A DNA stretch of 64,000 nt, from contig VZRZ01004927.1 of assembly GCA_013398175.1 (NCBI GenBank), positions 627,418-691,417 of the forward strand, written 5' to 3'. The position numbers and the translations under genes were made by a program. The DNA is from Climacteris rufus. Its lineage: Eukaryota; Chordata; Aves; Passeriformes; Climacteridae. Below the pieces are notes generated by a model. The model was given only the letters and a program-made list of their open reading frames with translations. It did no database searches and was not told the origin of the DNA. How positions within the stretch are numbered: the first letter of the stretch is position 1; each line of letters begins with the position of its first letter. Of this stretch, positions 37,401 through 48,290 are shown in pieces.

Positions 37401-38819
37401 ACCTCAGGCCAATTTTTTATTTCAAAGCTGGATTACTGCCTTAACTCCCTCTTCCCATTTTTCTACCACTTAGTTCAATGTTCTCTGACTGTGAGGATGT
37501 AACACAGCAACAAAGGACCAGGAAAAAGACAAGGGATTAAAGTATAAATGGATCTAAATACTTATTAGCTGGAAGGAACAAAAGTGTGACCTACATTAAT
37601 CAGAAACAAAGTAGTGACAATAGGCTTCAGCTGGCTGTGTTGTTTGATTGGTCATTTATTTATTTATTTCTAAGGCAGCAGATATCAAGAAAATATGCTT
37701 GAAAATGTTTAATTCAAATGTAGCTTTGGACATGATTTGGAAGTTTTCTATATTTTGGAAATAATCAGGCAGCATTTGAGGGAAAAAGAATCAGCTTTAT
37801 TAGGACTAGCACACCAGATGAGACAGTCAAGAGTTGCAGACTGAACCCATTGTGTGTAAATTACATAGGTTTCTGTTTAAATACACCACAAGGATCTTTG
37901 TTGGCAGTTCTTGAAACTTATCCACATACCTTTAAAACTGCATCTTGAAGCTCCCGGCTCTGGAATCAAGAGATTATACGAGACTCATCTTCCATCACAA
38001 AATAACGCTGAATATCAACAAGGTTCAGATATCAATAAAAAAGCCCCCAACTTTCATCTATCTATTTTTGACTTATGATTTTTAAAGGCAAAGTCATGGG
38101 GGTAGTGTACCAACTTGTCTTCTGAACTGCTGGAGTGAGCAGTGCAGTACACATGGGGCTGCTCTAAGTGCGCAGATCCCTCAAGGCTGTTGGCTGTATA
38201 CTTTACTCTCACTCCAGTTGCACTGGGGGAAAGGACAGAAGATGTGGATGGCCAGTGCAAACACCTAGACTGTGCCACCTCCTGCCTAGTGGGAAGTCTG
38301 GGAGGAAGACTTATGCTGCTGAGACTTCTTGGTCTGCCCAAGACAGGGTGTGCCTTTGGGGTTCCCAAGCCTGAAGCACTGAGCAGCTGAGAGTGATGTA
38401 TTGATTGCTTCAACCTATACCTTATGTGCTCCCTTCCTCTGAAGCACTGCAGCTTGACTCATCTCTGTACTCTTGTCTCAGTAGCCTCTTGAGCTCTGAG
38501 CTGGATTGGGTTTCCTTTAACAAATCAGCCTTCTAGCCCCCATTTTAACATTAATTGATTGGAGATGCTTTTAACTGTTCCTTCTGGGTGTATTAATTTT
38601 TTACAGATTGAATTTGGTTTGATGAGGCAGGAAACCTGAAACTATTCCTGGCATCTCCTGCATACTCAGAATAACCACTCTAATGCGTTCAGAGGAGCAC
38701 AGAGCAACAGGGTGGTAACAGAGCAGGGCTGGGAGCAGGGGGGCAGAAGAAGTGGGTTAGGGTGAGCCTAGGTAGTCACCTATCCATTTCCAAAAGACAT
38801 CAGTAAGTGATTGCTTACC
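34481..38819. other. Unique sequence, no gene seen
   Basis: A purine-rich stretch at 34600-34700 (GGAGAGGAGAGAAG and AGAGAAAGAGC words) and a short TTTA tetranucleotide run at about 37656-37670 are the only local structures. A patch at 36280-36365 is AT-rich and repeat-free. No coding signal is seen. Confidence 0.5.
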
Positions 38820-39190
38820 CGTGTCATCTTTTATATTAAATATTTTTTTCCCAGCGATGCAGGCATTTCAATCAGGCTGGGGCTGCTGACATTAACAGAT
38901 ATTAAATATACTCAGGAGAAATATGATCAAATGTTTGAAGTGTCTAGTAAATGTGCTGTTAGCTGCCCTCCCAGGGAGGCTTAGTGCAAGCTATTGTATT
39001 TTGCTGAGCGAGAGAAAGGCTGCAATATTAGACAAGGAATCCAAAGGCAATTTTATCAGCAGTTATGCAGCCCTGGAACACATTGCTTTTCTATTGGATG
39101 CTTTTCTGTTACAGCCATCAAATTACTTGCTATTCTTAAACACTGAAATGCCATTTTGCATTTTAAACCCTCCGAGCTGGCACGTGTAAA
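38820..39190. other. Enhancer-like stretch with long AT-rich words
   Basis: A TTATATTAAATATTTTTTTCCC run is followed by GATATTAAATATACTCAGG and a long repeat-free block to about 39185. An 88-codon open frame (38923-39189) runs through it but shows no domain, no signal peptide pattern and no splice context, so I treat it as chance. The texture suggests a conserved non-coding element. No conservation data were available. Confidence 0.22.
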
Positions 39191-40693
39191 GGATTGCTAT
39201 GCCCCACAACAATACCTCCTTATTCTCACACTGTGGCAAGTCTCTGGGCAGGGCCAGGCTCTGAGGCCCTCTCAGACCAGACAAAGGTTTCATCCTTCCT
39301 GCTCACCCAGACAGGAGCGGGGGAAACACTTGGCCAAGCTTCTCTCTCACATGACCCTGCTCAGGTCAGCATGTTTAGCCCTTAGATGATGTTGGCTGAT
39401 TGTGTTCCTAGCAAGGTGCTCTGAATCACCAAATAGGCCTTGTCCATCTCAGAGAGTGTTTGTTTCTTCCCACAACACGGTTTGTTTTCTTGTCATTTAG
39501 GGAGATGTACTAGCAGCAAATCCCAGCATTACAGTTCAACCACTCTGCTCCTGAAACAGAGGAAATAACAGATGAGAAGATAACTGGCAGAAGAGAAAGA
39601 GGGTTGGCCACACTAGAAGTTATGTAAAAGAACATCAGGAAAATAGACTGGGAGAAGATCCTCCCTGAAAGTATATCTCTGCACAGTGGCTATTTCTTCT
39701 CTGTTTCTCAGCTTTTGGTTTCGTAAGAAGGAGCTTGAGGCTGCTTTTTCCTCTTGGCACATGAGGGTTACCTGAGGGTTGAGGGTTGCCTGAGCCTGTG
39801 AGAACTGTGTTAGGTTGGGCAATGTAAACCCTCCCTTGCAGAGGTTTCCTCACCCTTAAAGCAGCATCTCTACCCTGCAGGACTCTTCCACAGGGCTATA
39901 AATAGGAAACCAAGTAAAAGTAAAAGGCCACTTTCTTTGGTAAAAGGCCAGGCTTCCCTTAGAGAAAAATGGCTGTTACATTTAACAGAAGAAATTCCAT
40001 TTATTTCTATGTAAGTTACATAGATTCGTGACATATGCAGTATTTTTCTATCTTGGAAAGCATCCTCATTCCTTTGAAACTTCTGGGTATATCCAAGTAG
40101 TACAAATACAGCCACGGCTACGCTAGATACAATCCTTCAAAATGCTCCACTCCAGCCAAAAGTTCAATTCAGCCGAAACAAAGGACCAGTTTTTATTTTG
40201 TATTAAAGAATACAAATGCCATGCTTCTGGTGTACATCCATGCCTTACCTGAGGTGGTCAACCCCGGGAGCAGCCTGAAGTCCAGGACATTCCTGAGACC
40301 CAGGACTACACATCCAAAGTACCCTTATAGGTGATTTGAATTCATCCTGAATTCAGTCCTGTCCACCTTTCCAACAAGCAATGCTGGTGTCCTGTGAGGA
40401 AGGACCGTCCAATCAATGATGTGGTGTTGCTACAGGGCAGACAAGACACGTGAGGAGAAAAGAGCCAAGCATCACGCTCTGGGGTCTCCATGCCCACCCA
40501 CGCTTTCACAGCTGTACATATTCCCTTTCTCCCTCCTCCTCATAACCCTGGGCTGAACAGCTGGATTAGCCCAGAAGTACCCCGAGGCAGTGATTCAACA
40601 GGCCAGACAGCCAGTGCAGTTGGCTTCATTCAAGGCTTTGAGATTAGTCACTCATTGGACATGATGGTCAACAAGGAGTTGGCCAATGCACTG

Positions 40694-40713
40694 CAGTGGG
40701 TTTTAACCCACTG
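40694..40713. repeat. Perfect inverted repeat, 9-bp arms
   Basis: CAGTGGGTT, two T residues, then AACCCACTG: perfect 9-bp arms around a 2-base spacer. It is a potential cruciform or palindromic binding site. Nothing nearby assigns it a role. Confidence 0.85.
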
Positions 40714-42412
40714 TTGAAGCACCAGCAGGTGCTGGCTTTGGTGAACCAGTGGTCTCATTGAGCAGAGAGAGCCCTGGGACCTCCTGCTTGTTTATGTTAA
40801 ATTCAAACCTGCTGTCTTTTTCTGCTCCTCTTTTTCTATTGCAAAAAATGGTTTTATGACAGATCTTGATGGATATGAATTGTCTGCCATATGTTGTTTC
40901 CTTTCCTGACTGTTATCTCCATATGTCAAATGTACTTGGATCTGATGATCTCCATACAAATGATAACAAAACAAACAGACAGGGAGAGGCCAGACTACAA
41001 GGGAAACAGAAGCCCTAACAGAGAACTGAAATGCCAACAGACAGCCTTTCTACAGGAGACTGTATAGTTTACATGCTGTCACTCAAAAACTGTGACTCCT
41101 TCTAGGCACTCTCACACATTAGTTGCTCTCTGACTGCTTAGAAAGGATGTGTTCAAGGGGAAATTCCCTGGGGATCCATCACCCAGCCTAGGATATACAG
41201 AGTAGTGAGACATAATGACTAAGGTTTGTTTTGCCTCCAGCATAACTAGTGCCAAGCTTTCTATAATTTGGGCATTCTTTTCTGGTAAATTGGGTAAATT
41301 ATCAGAGGTGCCTCAAGTGACTTAAACTTAGCAAAGATTTGATCTCTTGAGTTCCTTAGATACTTGAGAAAATTGGATCCCTTCTCTCTTACAGTCATTG
41401 CCTTTCTCCTTCATTTTCTTCTTACCACATTGCCATTTTTTTTGATGTCTTTGAGACTTCTCCCACTCTCCAAGAGATCTGACAGCAAGGTGTATTTAGA
41501 AAACACAGGATCACAAACACCTCATAATAAAAGATAGTGTAAGTTTGGAATACTACCATGTTGTTCCTAATTATTTTTTCCCCTAATGGTCCCAGTTTTG
41601 ATTTCCTGAACCAGATACAGCAATTGCTGCTCATCCTTCAGGCTGCTCCCTCATGCAAGGAGCATCTGTGAACATTGGAGTGCTTGGCCTGGCCAAAGTC
41701 TCCTTGAAAAGAGGACAGCATATTCCAGGGAGACTGGTGACACTGAGGAAAGGTGAAACCCTGCTCCACATCCCTTTCCTCTCCTCTCTGTGATGGGAGC
41801 TTTCTCTGAGGCAACACAGATCTAGAGTCACACTACGCAGCCTCTGTGACCATATTGCATCACTGTAAAGAAATCATTCCAATGGGAAGTATACCTGTAG
41901 CCCTGCCTCCTTCCTTCTGTGCCCAAACTTTCCTCAAGGGAGCAAGACACAGTGCCTTGCTTCCTGGCTAAATCCACAAGGAATGAAATTGTTCTTTACA
42001 GGCCAAGGTGCGGTTCCTGAGAAAGAACCCCCCAGCAAGGTGAAAGTTAAAAAACACATTTTAGGTATGGTAGTTTTTTACTTCCTCAAGTTCTACATCT
42101 CTGAATCCTCTTCTTTCTTTCTTCCCCTCACAGTTGTTGTGCTGCTGAGCTGCTGAAGAAGGGAAGCAAAGTGTTGGAATAGAGATCTTTGCAAGGTTAA
42201 AGAAGACACCTTTCACTTTAACAAACGATGGTCTCCATCTGGTTAGCATCCCTCTCATGTGTCTGTAACAGATACAGGCAGAATTGATTATCTTTACTGC
42301 AGGCCTACTAATTAAAGCCCTGCTCTGAGGTAATGGTATCACTAAAATTTCCACTTGGGTCATCTGTGTTTTACTGTGGATCCTATTTTTTTTTTTCAAG
42401 ACAGAGGAGGTT

Positions 42413-42459
42413 ATATTTAAGGGAGTACATTTTTTAAGGGAGCACATATTTAAGGGAGA
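42413..42459. repeat. Imperfect tandem repeat, TTTAAGGGAG-based
   Basis: Three copies of a roughly 16-17 bp unit built on TTTAAGGGAG(T/C/A)AC(A)... occur in a row with small indels between them. Confidence 0.75.
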
Positions 42460-43473
42460 CCAGGTAGTGAAGAAATGAGAGGAGATAATGAGTGTGAACA
42501 ACCAACACAAAGGAGTTCTAAGACCTAAAATTATTCTGGTTTGGAGGAATTTTGGGAGTCCATCTAAACCAGGAACAAAATCAGCTCAAAATCAGCTTCA
42601 AAAGCAGTCAGGTTGATCAGGGCCATGTCTTAAAGTTTTGAAAATTTTCAAGGATGGTGATGCCAACAGCCTCACTGGAGATTGTTCCAGTGCTTGATTG
42701 CAAAACTTGCAGGCTAATACAACAACCAAATAAAGGGGTTTGTTGTTGATATCTGTCTTGAGCTATCCTTTCAAAGCAAAACATGGAAAGCAGATCTGGG
42801 TATGGCTAGTATTTGCTTGGGGCTCAGTATCTACACAAGAAAACTGTAAGGCCCACAAGAGGAGCTGGTAAAGTGGTGCTTCAAGCTTTTGTTCAACTAT
42901 AAAACACATCAAAGATGCTAACTCCTAGGGAAGCATAACTCAGCCTGTACAGAGAGAGGAGAAAAAAAGGTCTGTAACAATTTTCCTTGAAGAGCTGCTG
43001 CGGTCAGCCCAGCACTTCACAGAGCATCCTTCATCAGAGGACTGGCCACACTGCACTTCAAAACAAAGAGTGTTTAGGGACTCCCTTATCACTCATCATG
43101 CTACCAATGTTGTCATTAGTCTTATAGTGTTACATATGCTTGCTTTGCTAGATAACGTGGCTGCAGCAGGTTTCCTTCCATCTGTCCCATAACTTTCTTC
43201 AGGACTCTACTGAGTGATCCAGGTCCACAGCACAATCAAGGGGGTAGTCATAGAGGGCACACTGGCAGAAATAAGCAGCAATGAGCAGTCCAGTCCAGGT
43301 CAGAGGAACAACAAACCAGGTTATGCCAGCTTCAGTGCCAAAGTTGATGCATTAAAATTATGCTCTGAGTGCTGAGCCACTGCTGAAAGAGACCTCACTG
43401 GAATGAGTGCTGATGCTTATGTGAGCAGTAAGGCACACAAAAGGGACTGAACGCCTCAAGAAATGCCTCCTTA

Positions 43474-43490
43474 AGGTCAGGTTATGACCT
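43474..43490. promoter_or_regulatory. Inverted nuclear-receptor half-sites, 5-bp spacer
   Basis: AGGTCA, five bases (GGTTA), TGACCT: two perfect consensus half-sites in inverted orientation. The classical oestrogen response element uses a 3-bp spacer, so this IR5 form is not canonical. A single motif can arise by chance. Confidence 0.3.
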
Positions 43491-43859
43491 GCTAGTTTGA
43501 GTGTAGGCAACAGAGATCAGAGGTTCTCTATAGCTCCTGGGTGAGTCCCTCACTTCAAAAACTCTGCCACCATTTGCTGGCGCTTGTGACGATGGTGGTC
43601 CCTCAGACCTTTCTCATCAAAGGAAAGGAGAGAGGCATAGGTTGCAGCAAACCTTTGAATGCTCAGGGAAAGCTGAGATGTTTCTAAGAAGCTTCAATGA
43701 GCATGTAGTTTATTTGTGAAATTACTAACACCTAAGGTAAAAAGCTTGCTTCTTCTGCAACTCAATTTTAGCTGTTGGTTCAGGCCAATACTAAGCAGAC
43801 TGGTTGGGTTACTTCTCTTCTACTTGTTGGTTGTGACTAAATGTGTATTTAGAATACTT

Positions 43860-43874
43860 AAAAAAAAAAAAAAA
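43860..43874. repeat. A15 homopolymer
   Basis: A run of 15 A in AT-rich sequence, followed by GTGTGTC. No retroposon body is recognisable upstream. Similar runs lie at 31134-31146, 45603-45616 and 53941-53955. Confidence 0.85.
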
Positions 43875-45160
43875 GTGTGTCTTTTGAGCTAGCTGAAACC
43901 ATGAGTTAATCCAGAGTGAATAGACAGTATAACATGCTTGCACACACTGGAGTTTTTCTTTGAGTAATTCTAGTACCAAGCTCTCAGGCCTGACATTTCA
44001 GTATTTAGCAGTAAAGTTCATATTTGTTAAAATTCAAACATTCTGGGTCACTTGCTCATTAGCCACAGAAGTGGTCTTCTTGGAAATGCAATATAAGTAA
44101 ATAAATAAGAGATAATGTACATAATTCAAGTTAAATTCAAGACAAATGAACTTGGATAATTTTTCTTAGTCATTCAACCTTCCAGGACTCTGTCTTTCTG
44201 ACTGTGTTTTAACAGCTTCTCTGAAAGAAGCAAGCAGTTTAATGAGAGGCACTGGGATATGGAAAGGGCTGAGGACCAGAAGGGATCGCTTTGGGTGGAC
44301 TGTGACCACCTCAGCATTAGGGCTGAAAGAAAGCCACAATTTCAGACCTTCTTCCACCACAGCTTCAGTTACCAGAAATCTGTCTGTAAGGATTTACATA
44401 ATAAATAACTCCTAGTTTTGTCTCTGACCATTAAGTACCAGTGTTATTGCCCTTGGGGAGCACTTAATGTCTCCATCTATTTTAATTTCATATCATTTTG
44501 CACTGGTTCTTTAGAAATACAATTTCATGCATTGCTTTGTTTCAGTCAATACCATCTAGACAAATTGAAGTCACTACATACACAAAATCCTTAAAGATAA
44601 TAATGCCCAGAGATGAAAAGAAAATATTTGATTTCATATGCTTGACCAGGAAAGAATTGAAAGGACCACTACCAACATCAGATAACCTCACCATTTAGTT
44701 TTATATTTCAAGAGTTTGATTTTATTTGTTGTCTATCTCTTGCAGCTCAATTCAGTACAGTTTTTATCAATATACAATGCATTTCAAAGCTGCTGGTGCA
44801 ATTGGTTCTGTTTAGATGGTGCTCTTTAATCAACACAAGATCCTGCACTACATGTGGAACTCATAGAAAGCCTTGCCAAATCAGAACATTCACAGGCTCT
44901 AAAAAAACAGGCCTCTCTGTGACTGGAAAATATTAGAAATCATAAAACTTCCCTAATTAGTGCATTCAGTTTTGGTGCCATCTAAAGACTGAAGCATGTA
45001 AGTCTCCATGTTTAAAATTAATTCTACAAGACAGAGAGAAATCACTGTAGTGCAGAAGCAGACCCAGGAAAGATGAGAAAAGAGGAAATAGAACAGCAAA
45101 ATGGCCATGGCACTAATGATTATGGCTAATAAAAATATGTTGCATAACCTAAGTTGTCCA
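43875..45160. other. AT-rich unique sequence, no gene seen
   Basis: Nothing identifiable apart from an AAATAAATAAG-type run at about 44098. Open frames are short. Confidence 0.5.
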
Positions 45161-45212
45161 GAGAGAGAGACAGAGTGTGAGAGTGTGTGTATGTGTGTGT
45201 GTGTGTGTGTGC
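45161..45212. repeat. (GA)n and (TG)n compound microsatellite
   Basis: A GAGAGAGAGACAGAG stretch is followed, after a few bases, by a TG run with one ATG interruption at 45190-45192 (45182-45212). Purine-rich and alternating TG DNA side by side is commonly polymorphic. Confidence 0.9.
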
Positions 45213-45259
45213 ATGTGGAGGCAGGGAGATAGAATCAAAAGGGTGAACTCCTATATCTC

Positions 45260-45600
45260 AGTGGAGTTGAGCAATTTTTTTAATATAAATAACTCCTTAA
45301 ATGAAGTTTCTCTTATAGTCTACTTACTCATTACAAAGTGCCTGTTCACTGATTTGAGATTTTTTTCTGAAATTAATTCACCATTTGAAATTGTATCTGA
45401 AAACCTGTTAATTAATTCAAATGACCTACAGTTCATTCACAAGATGTTTTTTGGAAAAATTCGGTACCTGAAATCATGCTGGTTTTATATAGATTTCTAG
45501 ATAGATTAATATGCTTCTCTATCCCTAGCTGCTGTGCCTCATTAATTGCTAACACTGTTTTTCAAAGGCAGAATCTATTATAAATTCAAAATTCACTGTC
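45260..45600. other. Very AT-rich stretch, unexplained
   Basis: Roughly 70 percent A+T, with GAAATTAATTCACC, GTTAATTAATTC and AGATAGATTAATATGC words and no clear repeat structure. Between about 45468 and 45510 the string CATGCTGGTTTTATATAGATTTCTAGAT vaguely recalls the antisense text of old CR1/L3 elements, but no second motif supports that. Either an enhancer-like element or a very old repeat is possible. Confidence 0.2.
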
Positions 45601-45602
45601 TG

Positions 45603-45616
45603 AAAAAAAAAAAAAA
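45603..45616. repeat. A14 homopolymer
   Basis: A run of 14 A immediately after the AT-rich stretch ending near 45600. No SINE or processed copy is recognised beside it. Confidence 0.85.
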
Positions 45617-46970
45617 GAAACCCACACATCAGCTAAAATTCACGGTCAAATGTAAAGGGTGAAATTTTTCCTTTCTCCAGAATTTCTGTGTGCAGCTGTG
45701 TTCCCAAGAACTCTGGCCTCCAGCTCCCCTCAGGAGAACATGGCAGGGACAATGACAACAAAGTCCCAGAACAATGGAGGGCTTGCAAATATCACAGCAA
45801 AGGAAGGATACGCTTGTGGGAAAAGCAGCAGTTTGAGCCTACATCTCTTGACATGAGAGACATTTCAGACAGGTGTTTTGCGTAAGTTGAAGAAGTATCC
45901 TAAGCCAGGACAATCCCCGCAAATTGAAATCACAAATGTTGATGGCAAGTTGATTCCAGGAACCCTTAAATGTTTGATATTGCTATAATGTTAATGAGTG
46001 GAGGTATCTTGAGTTTAGATGGTAGACTTCTTTTCTTAAAAGAAGGATGGTCAGATTCCATCCCACTAACGCAGTAAAAATATCTAAATCCCATGATATT
46101 TGGGATAATGAAAACAATGCAGGTATTGCAGCATGTGGCCACAGCTGCTGATGTTGAATTTTATGAAGTGACTTGCAAGGAAGACAAAGTAACTTCCTGC
46201 ACACATTTGAAGATGAGAGTTGAAAAAACACAGTGTAAAGGGTACCTAAATATAACAACATGTCTGTGTGGTACTAAGCCAAGTAAGTCAGAGAATCCAA
46301 CTGCAACACAGTGAGGACTCACACACACCATACATGTTGAGTACATTACAGAGGAGTTTCCTGATTCAGCTGCTCAGATGGATATCTAATGTGAAGTATA
46401 ATTAAAAAAAAGAAAGAGTTTCTAATAATGAAATTTGCCAAGCCAAGGGACAGAATTGCCAGAAAAGGGATAGAAGCCACAATTTTGAGATACAGACATT
46501 CAGTTTGATAGCACAGAAGCAGCTAGAGGGAAGGTAATTTGGTCTTTTCCATGTATAGCTATCATTTTCTAGCAGGCAGTGCTAGGGTAAAAAAAGAAAC
46601 TTCTGTTTTCCTGAGGGTAAAATAATCTACTGATTCAAATTCCCTTTCTTTGGCAACATTCATGAGTCCCACAGAATGGGACAGCATGTTCCCCACTCCA
46701 CTTTGTGCCCCTTCCTCAGACAACCTTTTCCCTGCTCAGCATCTCTTTCTGGTACTTACTGCTTCCTTGTCAATGGTAAACCTAATATCCATTGCTGCTG
46801 CTGTAGGTTATGGCATCAGGTTGGACTCCCAAATGCATGGAGGCAGTACTGACAACAGGCAGTAATTTAAATTAATTGAGATTTCCCTCCTCATTTGGAA
46901 ACAACTCAGGGAAAACATAAACCTTGTCATGTTTGAAGGACGGCTTAATACTACACTCCTAAATGAGACA
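45617..46970. other. Unique sequence, no gene seen
   Basis: Open frames of 60-90 codons on both strands have no domains. No repeats are recognised. Confidence 0.5.
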
Positions 46971-47215
46971 TGACTGAGTCTTATCCCACGGAGTGAAACC
47001 TGACCTGTTCATATTAATAGTTTTTTATTATCTCTGATAATTTCCCCACTCCAAATTCTATGTGCATCATTTACATGGGATTTTTAAATGGCAAAGCAAA
47101 ATCCATTGGAGACACATTTTCCCATTTTAATAACATTTTCACACACATCAGCTAAGTCAGTTACTGTTGCAAGCTCAGCCTCCCTTTTCTGCAGTGATCA
47201 AAATTAAATGCCAAC
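46971..47215. other. AT-rich enhancer-like stretch
   Basis: The segment contains TTCATATTAATAG, TTTTTTATTATCTCTGATAATTTCC (TTATC and its mirror GATAA, GATA-like), ATTTACATGGG, CATTTTAATAACATTTTC and GATCAAAATTAAAT. It is repeat-free with no coding signal. It resembles conserved non-coding DNA by texture only. Confidence 0.22.
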
Positions 47216-48170
47216 TGATCTCCTGGGAGGCTACAGACTGAGCCAAGCACAGCAAGATGCTGTGGTAGGTATTGATGCTCTCATCCCATCACTACTTATT
47301 CATGTGTTTAGCAGTAATTCAACACCGTGTTCTTACAGAAATCACAGGATCCTATTCCAGCAATTTTTTCTGACAGAGTTTCTTTATACTCTGAGACCAG
47401 ACTTCATGCCACCTCACTTCAAACTCTCTCTTTCTCAGTGCCAGGGTAGAACCTGCCTCCACAGTGGATCAGTTGAAGAAGTGGCCCCAAAGTTAATGCA
47501 GGAGTTAGAGGTAAAGATGGTAGTTCTTTCATGTCAGGAACCTAAGAAGCAAATGTCAAATCCAGGCTTTGCTATTGCTTGGACAAACCCAATTATAAAA
47601 CTTCTGTTTTTCAAGAAGGAGCAAAATATAAATTCCTTTATTTCTCCTCCCCACATGACAGATCTCTCTCTGTTTCTGCTGTAAGGACCTGAAGGGAGAA
47701 CTGGAGATACCAGAGTGCAACCTCCCTAAGTCTTGTTCAGCACTGCCTGGCTTAATCACAGCTGGACAGGATTCATCCAAAAAAGCCAGTGGGCACTCTT
47801 AGCACCAGCCATCTTTCTACAGGTAAGGTCCTTCCTAAACACTGTGATCACATATATCATGCTCATTTCCTAAGGATAATAGCCCACAACACCAAACAAT
47901 TCAAGAACCTGTGCCACCAAGACCTACGGATTTAGATTGGCAGACAGTGTATACACGTCCTTCTGAGAACACCAGAGGAAAACAATATCACTTGCAGAAG
48001 CAGGAAATACTCTCACTTTGGGGGTTTTTCCACAACTACTACCTCCTCTCACCCCCAAGAATATCTGCCTTCTTAATAACCTGATCCTCAGCCCTGACAC
48101 TTCTATAACAGACAGTGCTCCCTGTGAGAGTAATCCCTGAAGAAGAATCACCCAGAATATTTTACAGGAC
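47216..48170. other. Unique sequence holding the longest open frame and an exon-like segment
   Basis: The window's longest open frame (47208-47684, 158 codons) is featureless. Near its end an acceptor-like TTTCTCCTCCCCACATGACAG (ends 47660) and a donor-like ACAG/GTAAGG (cut after 47822) enclose 162 bases. These are open in one frame for about 51 codons before a stop 18 bases short of the donor. I do not recognise the translation, and this is probably chance. Confidence 0.3.
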
Positions 48171-48290
48171 AATAAACCATAAAAAAAAAAAAAAAAAACC
48201 AAAAAAAAAAAAAAAACAAAAAAAAAAAAAAAACCAAACAAACACCAAAAACCAAACCAAACAAAAACAAAAACAAAAACAAAAACACCC
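48171..48290. repeat. A-rich low-complexity block after an AATAAA
   Basis: AATAAA at 48171-48176 is followed within four bases by runs of 18, 16 and 16 A with CC or C interruptions, decaying into AAACC and AAAAAC repeats to about 48290. The complementary strand is a T/G-rich block. It could be an expanded simple repeat, or the tail of an old retrocopy whose body I cannot recognise. Confidence 0.85.

Larger units (their letters stand above)
39191..43859. other. Unique sequence, no gene seen
   Basis: A GAGGGTT-based micro-duplication occurs at about 39764-39792, and a TAAAAGGCCA word is repeated at about 39919 and 39942. Otherwise there are only the inverted repeat at 40694, the imperfect tandem at 42413 and the half-site pair at 43474. 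No gene is visible. Confidence 0.5.

Noticed and set aside
45468..45510. String resembling antisense CR1/L3 text
   Set aside because: Only one short resemblance without a second motif in the expected order, unlike the 31-32 kb fossil.
47208..47684. Longest open frame in the window (158 codons, plus strand)
   Set aside because: No domain, no repeat of codon-bias signal and no splice or promoter context. This length is expected by chance in 64 kb read in six frames.
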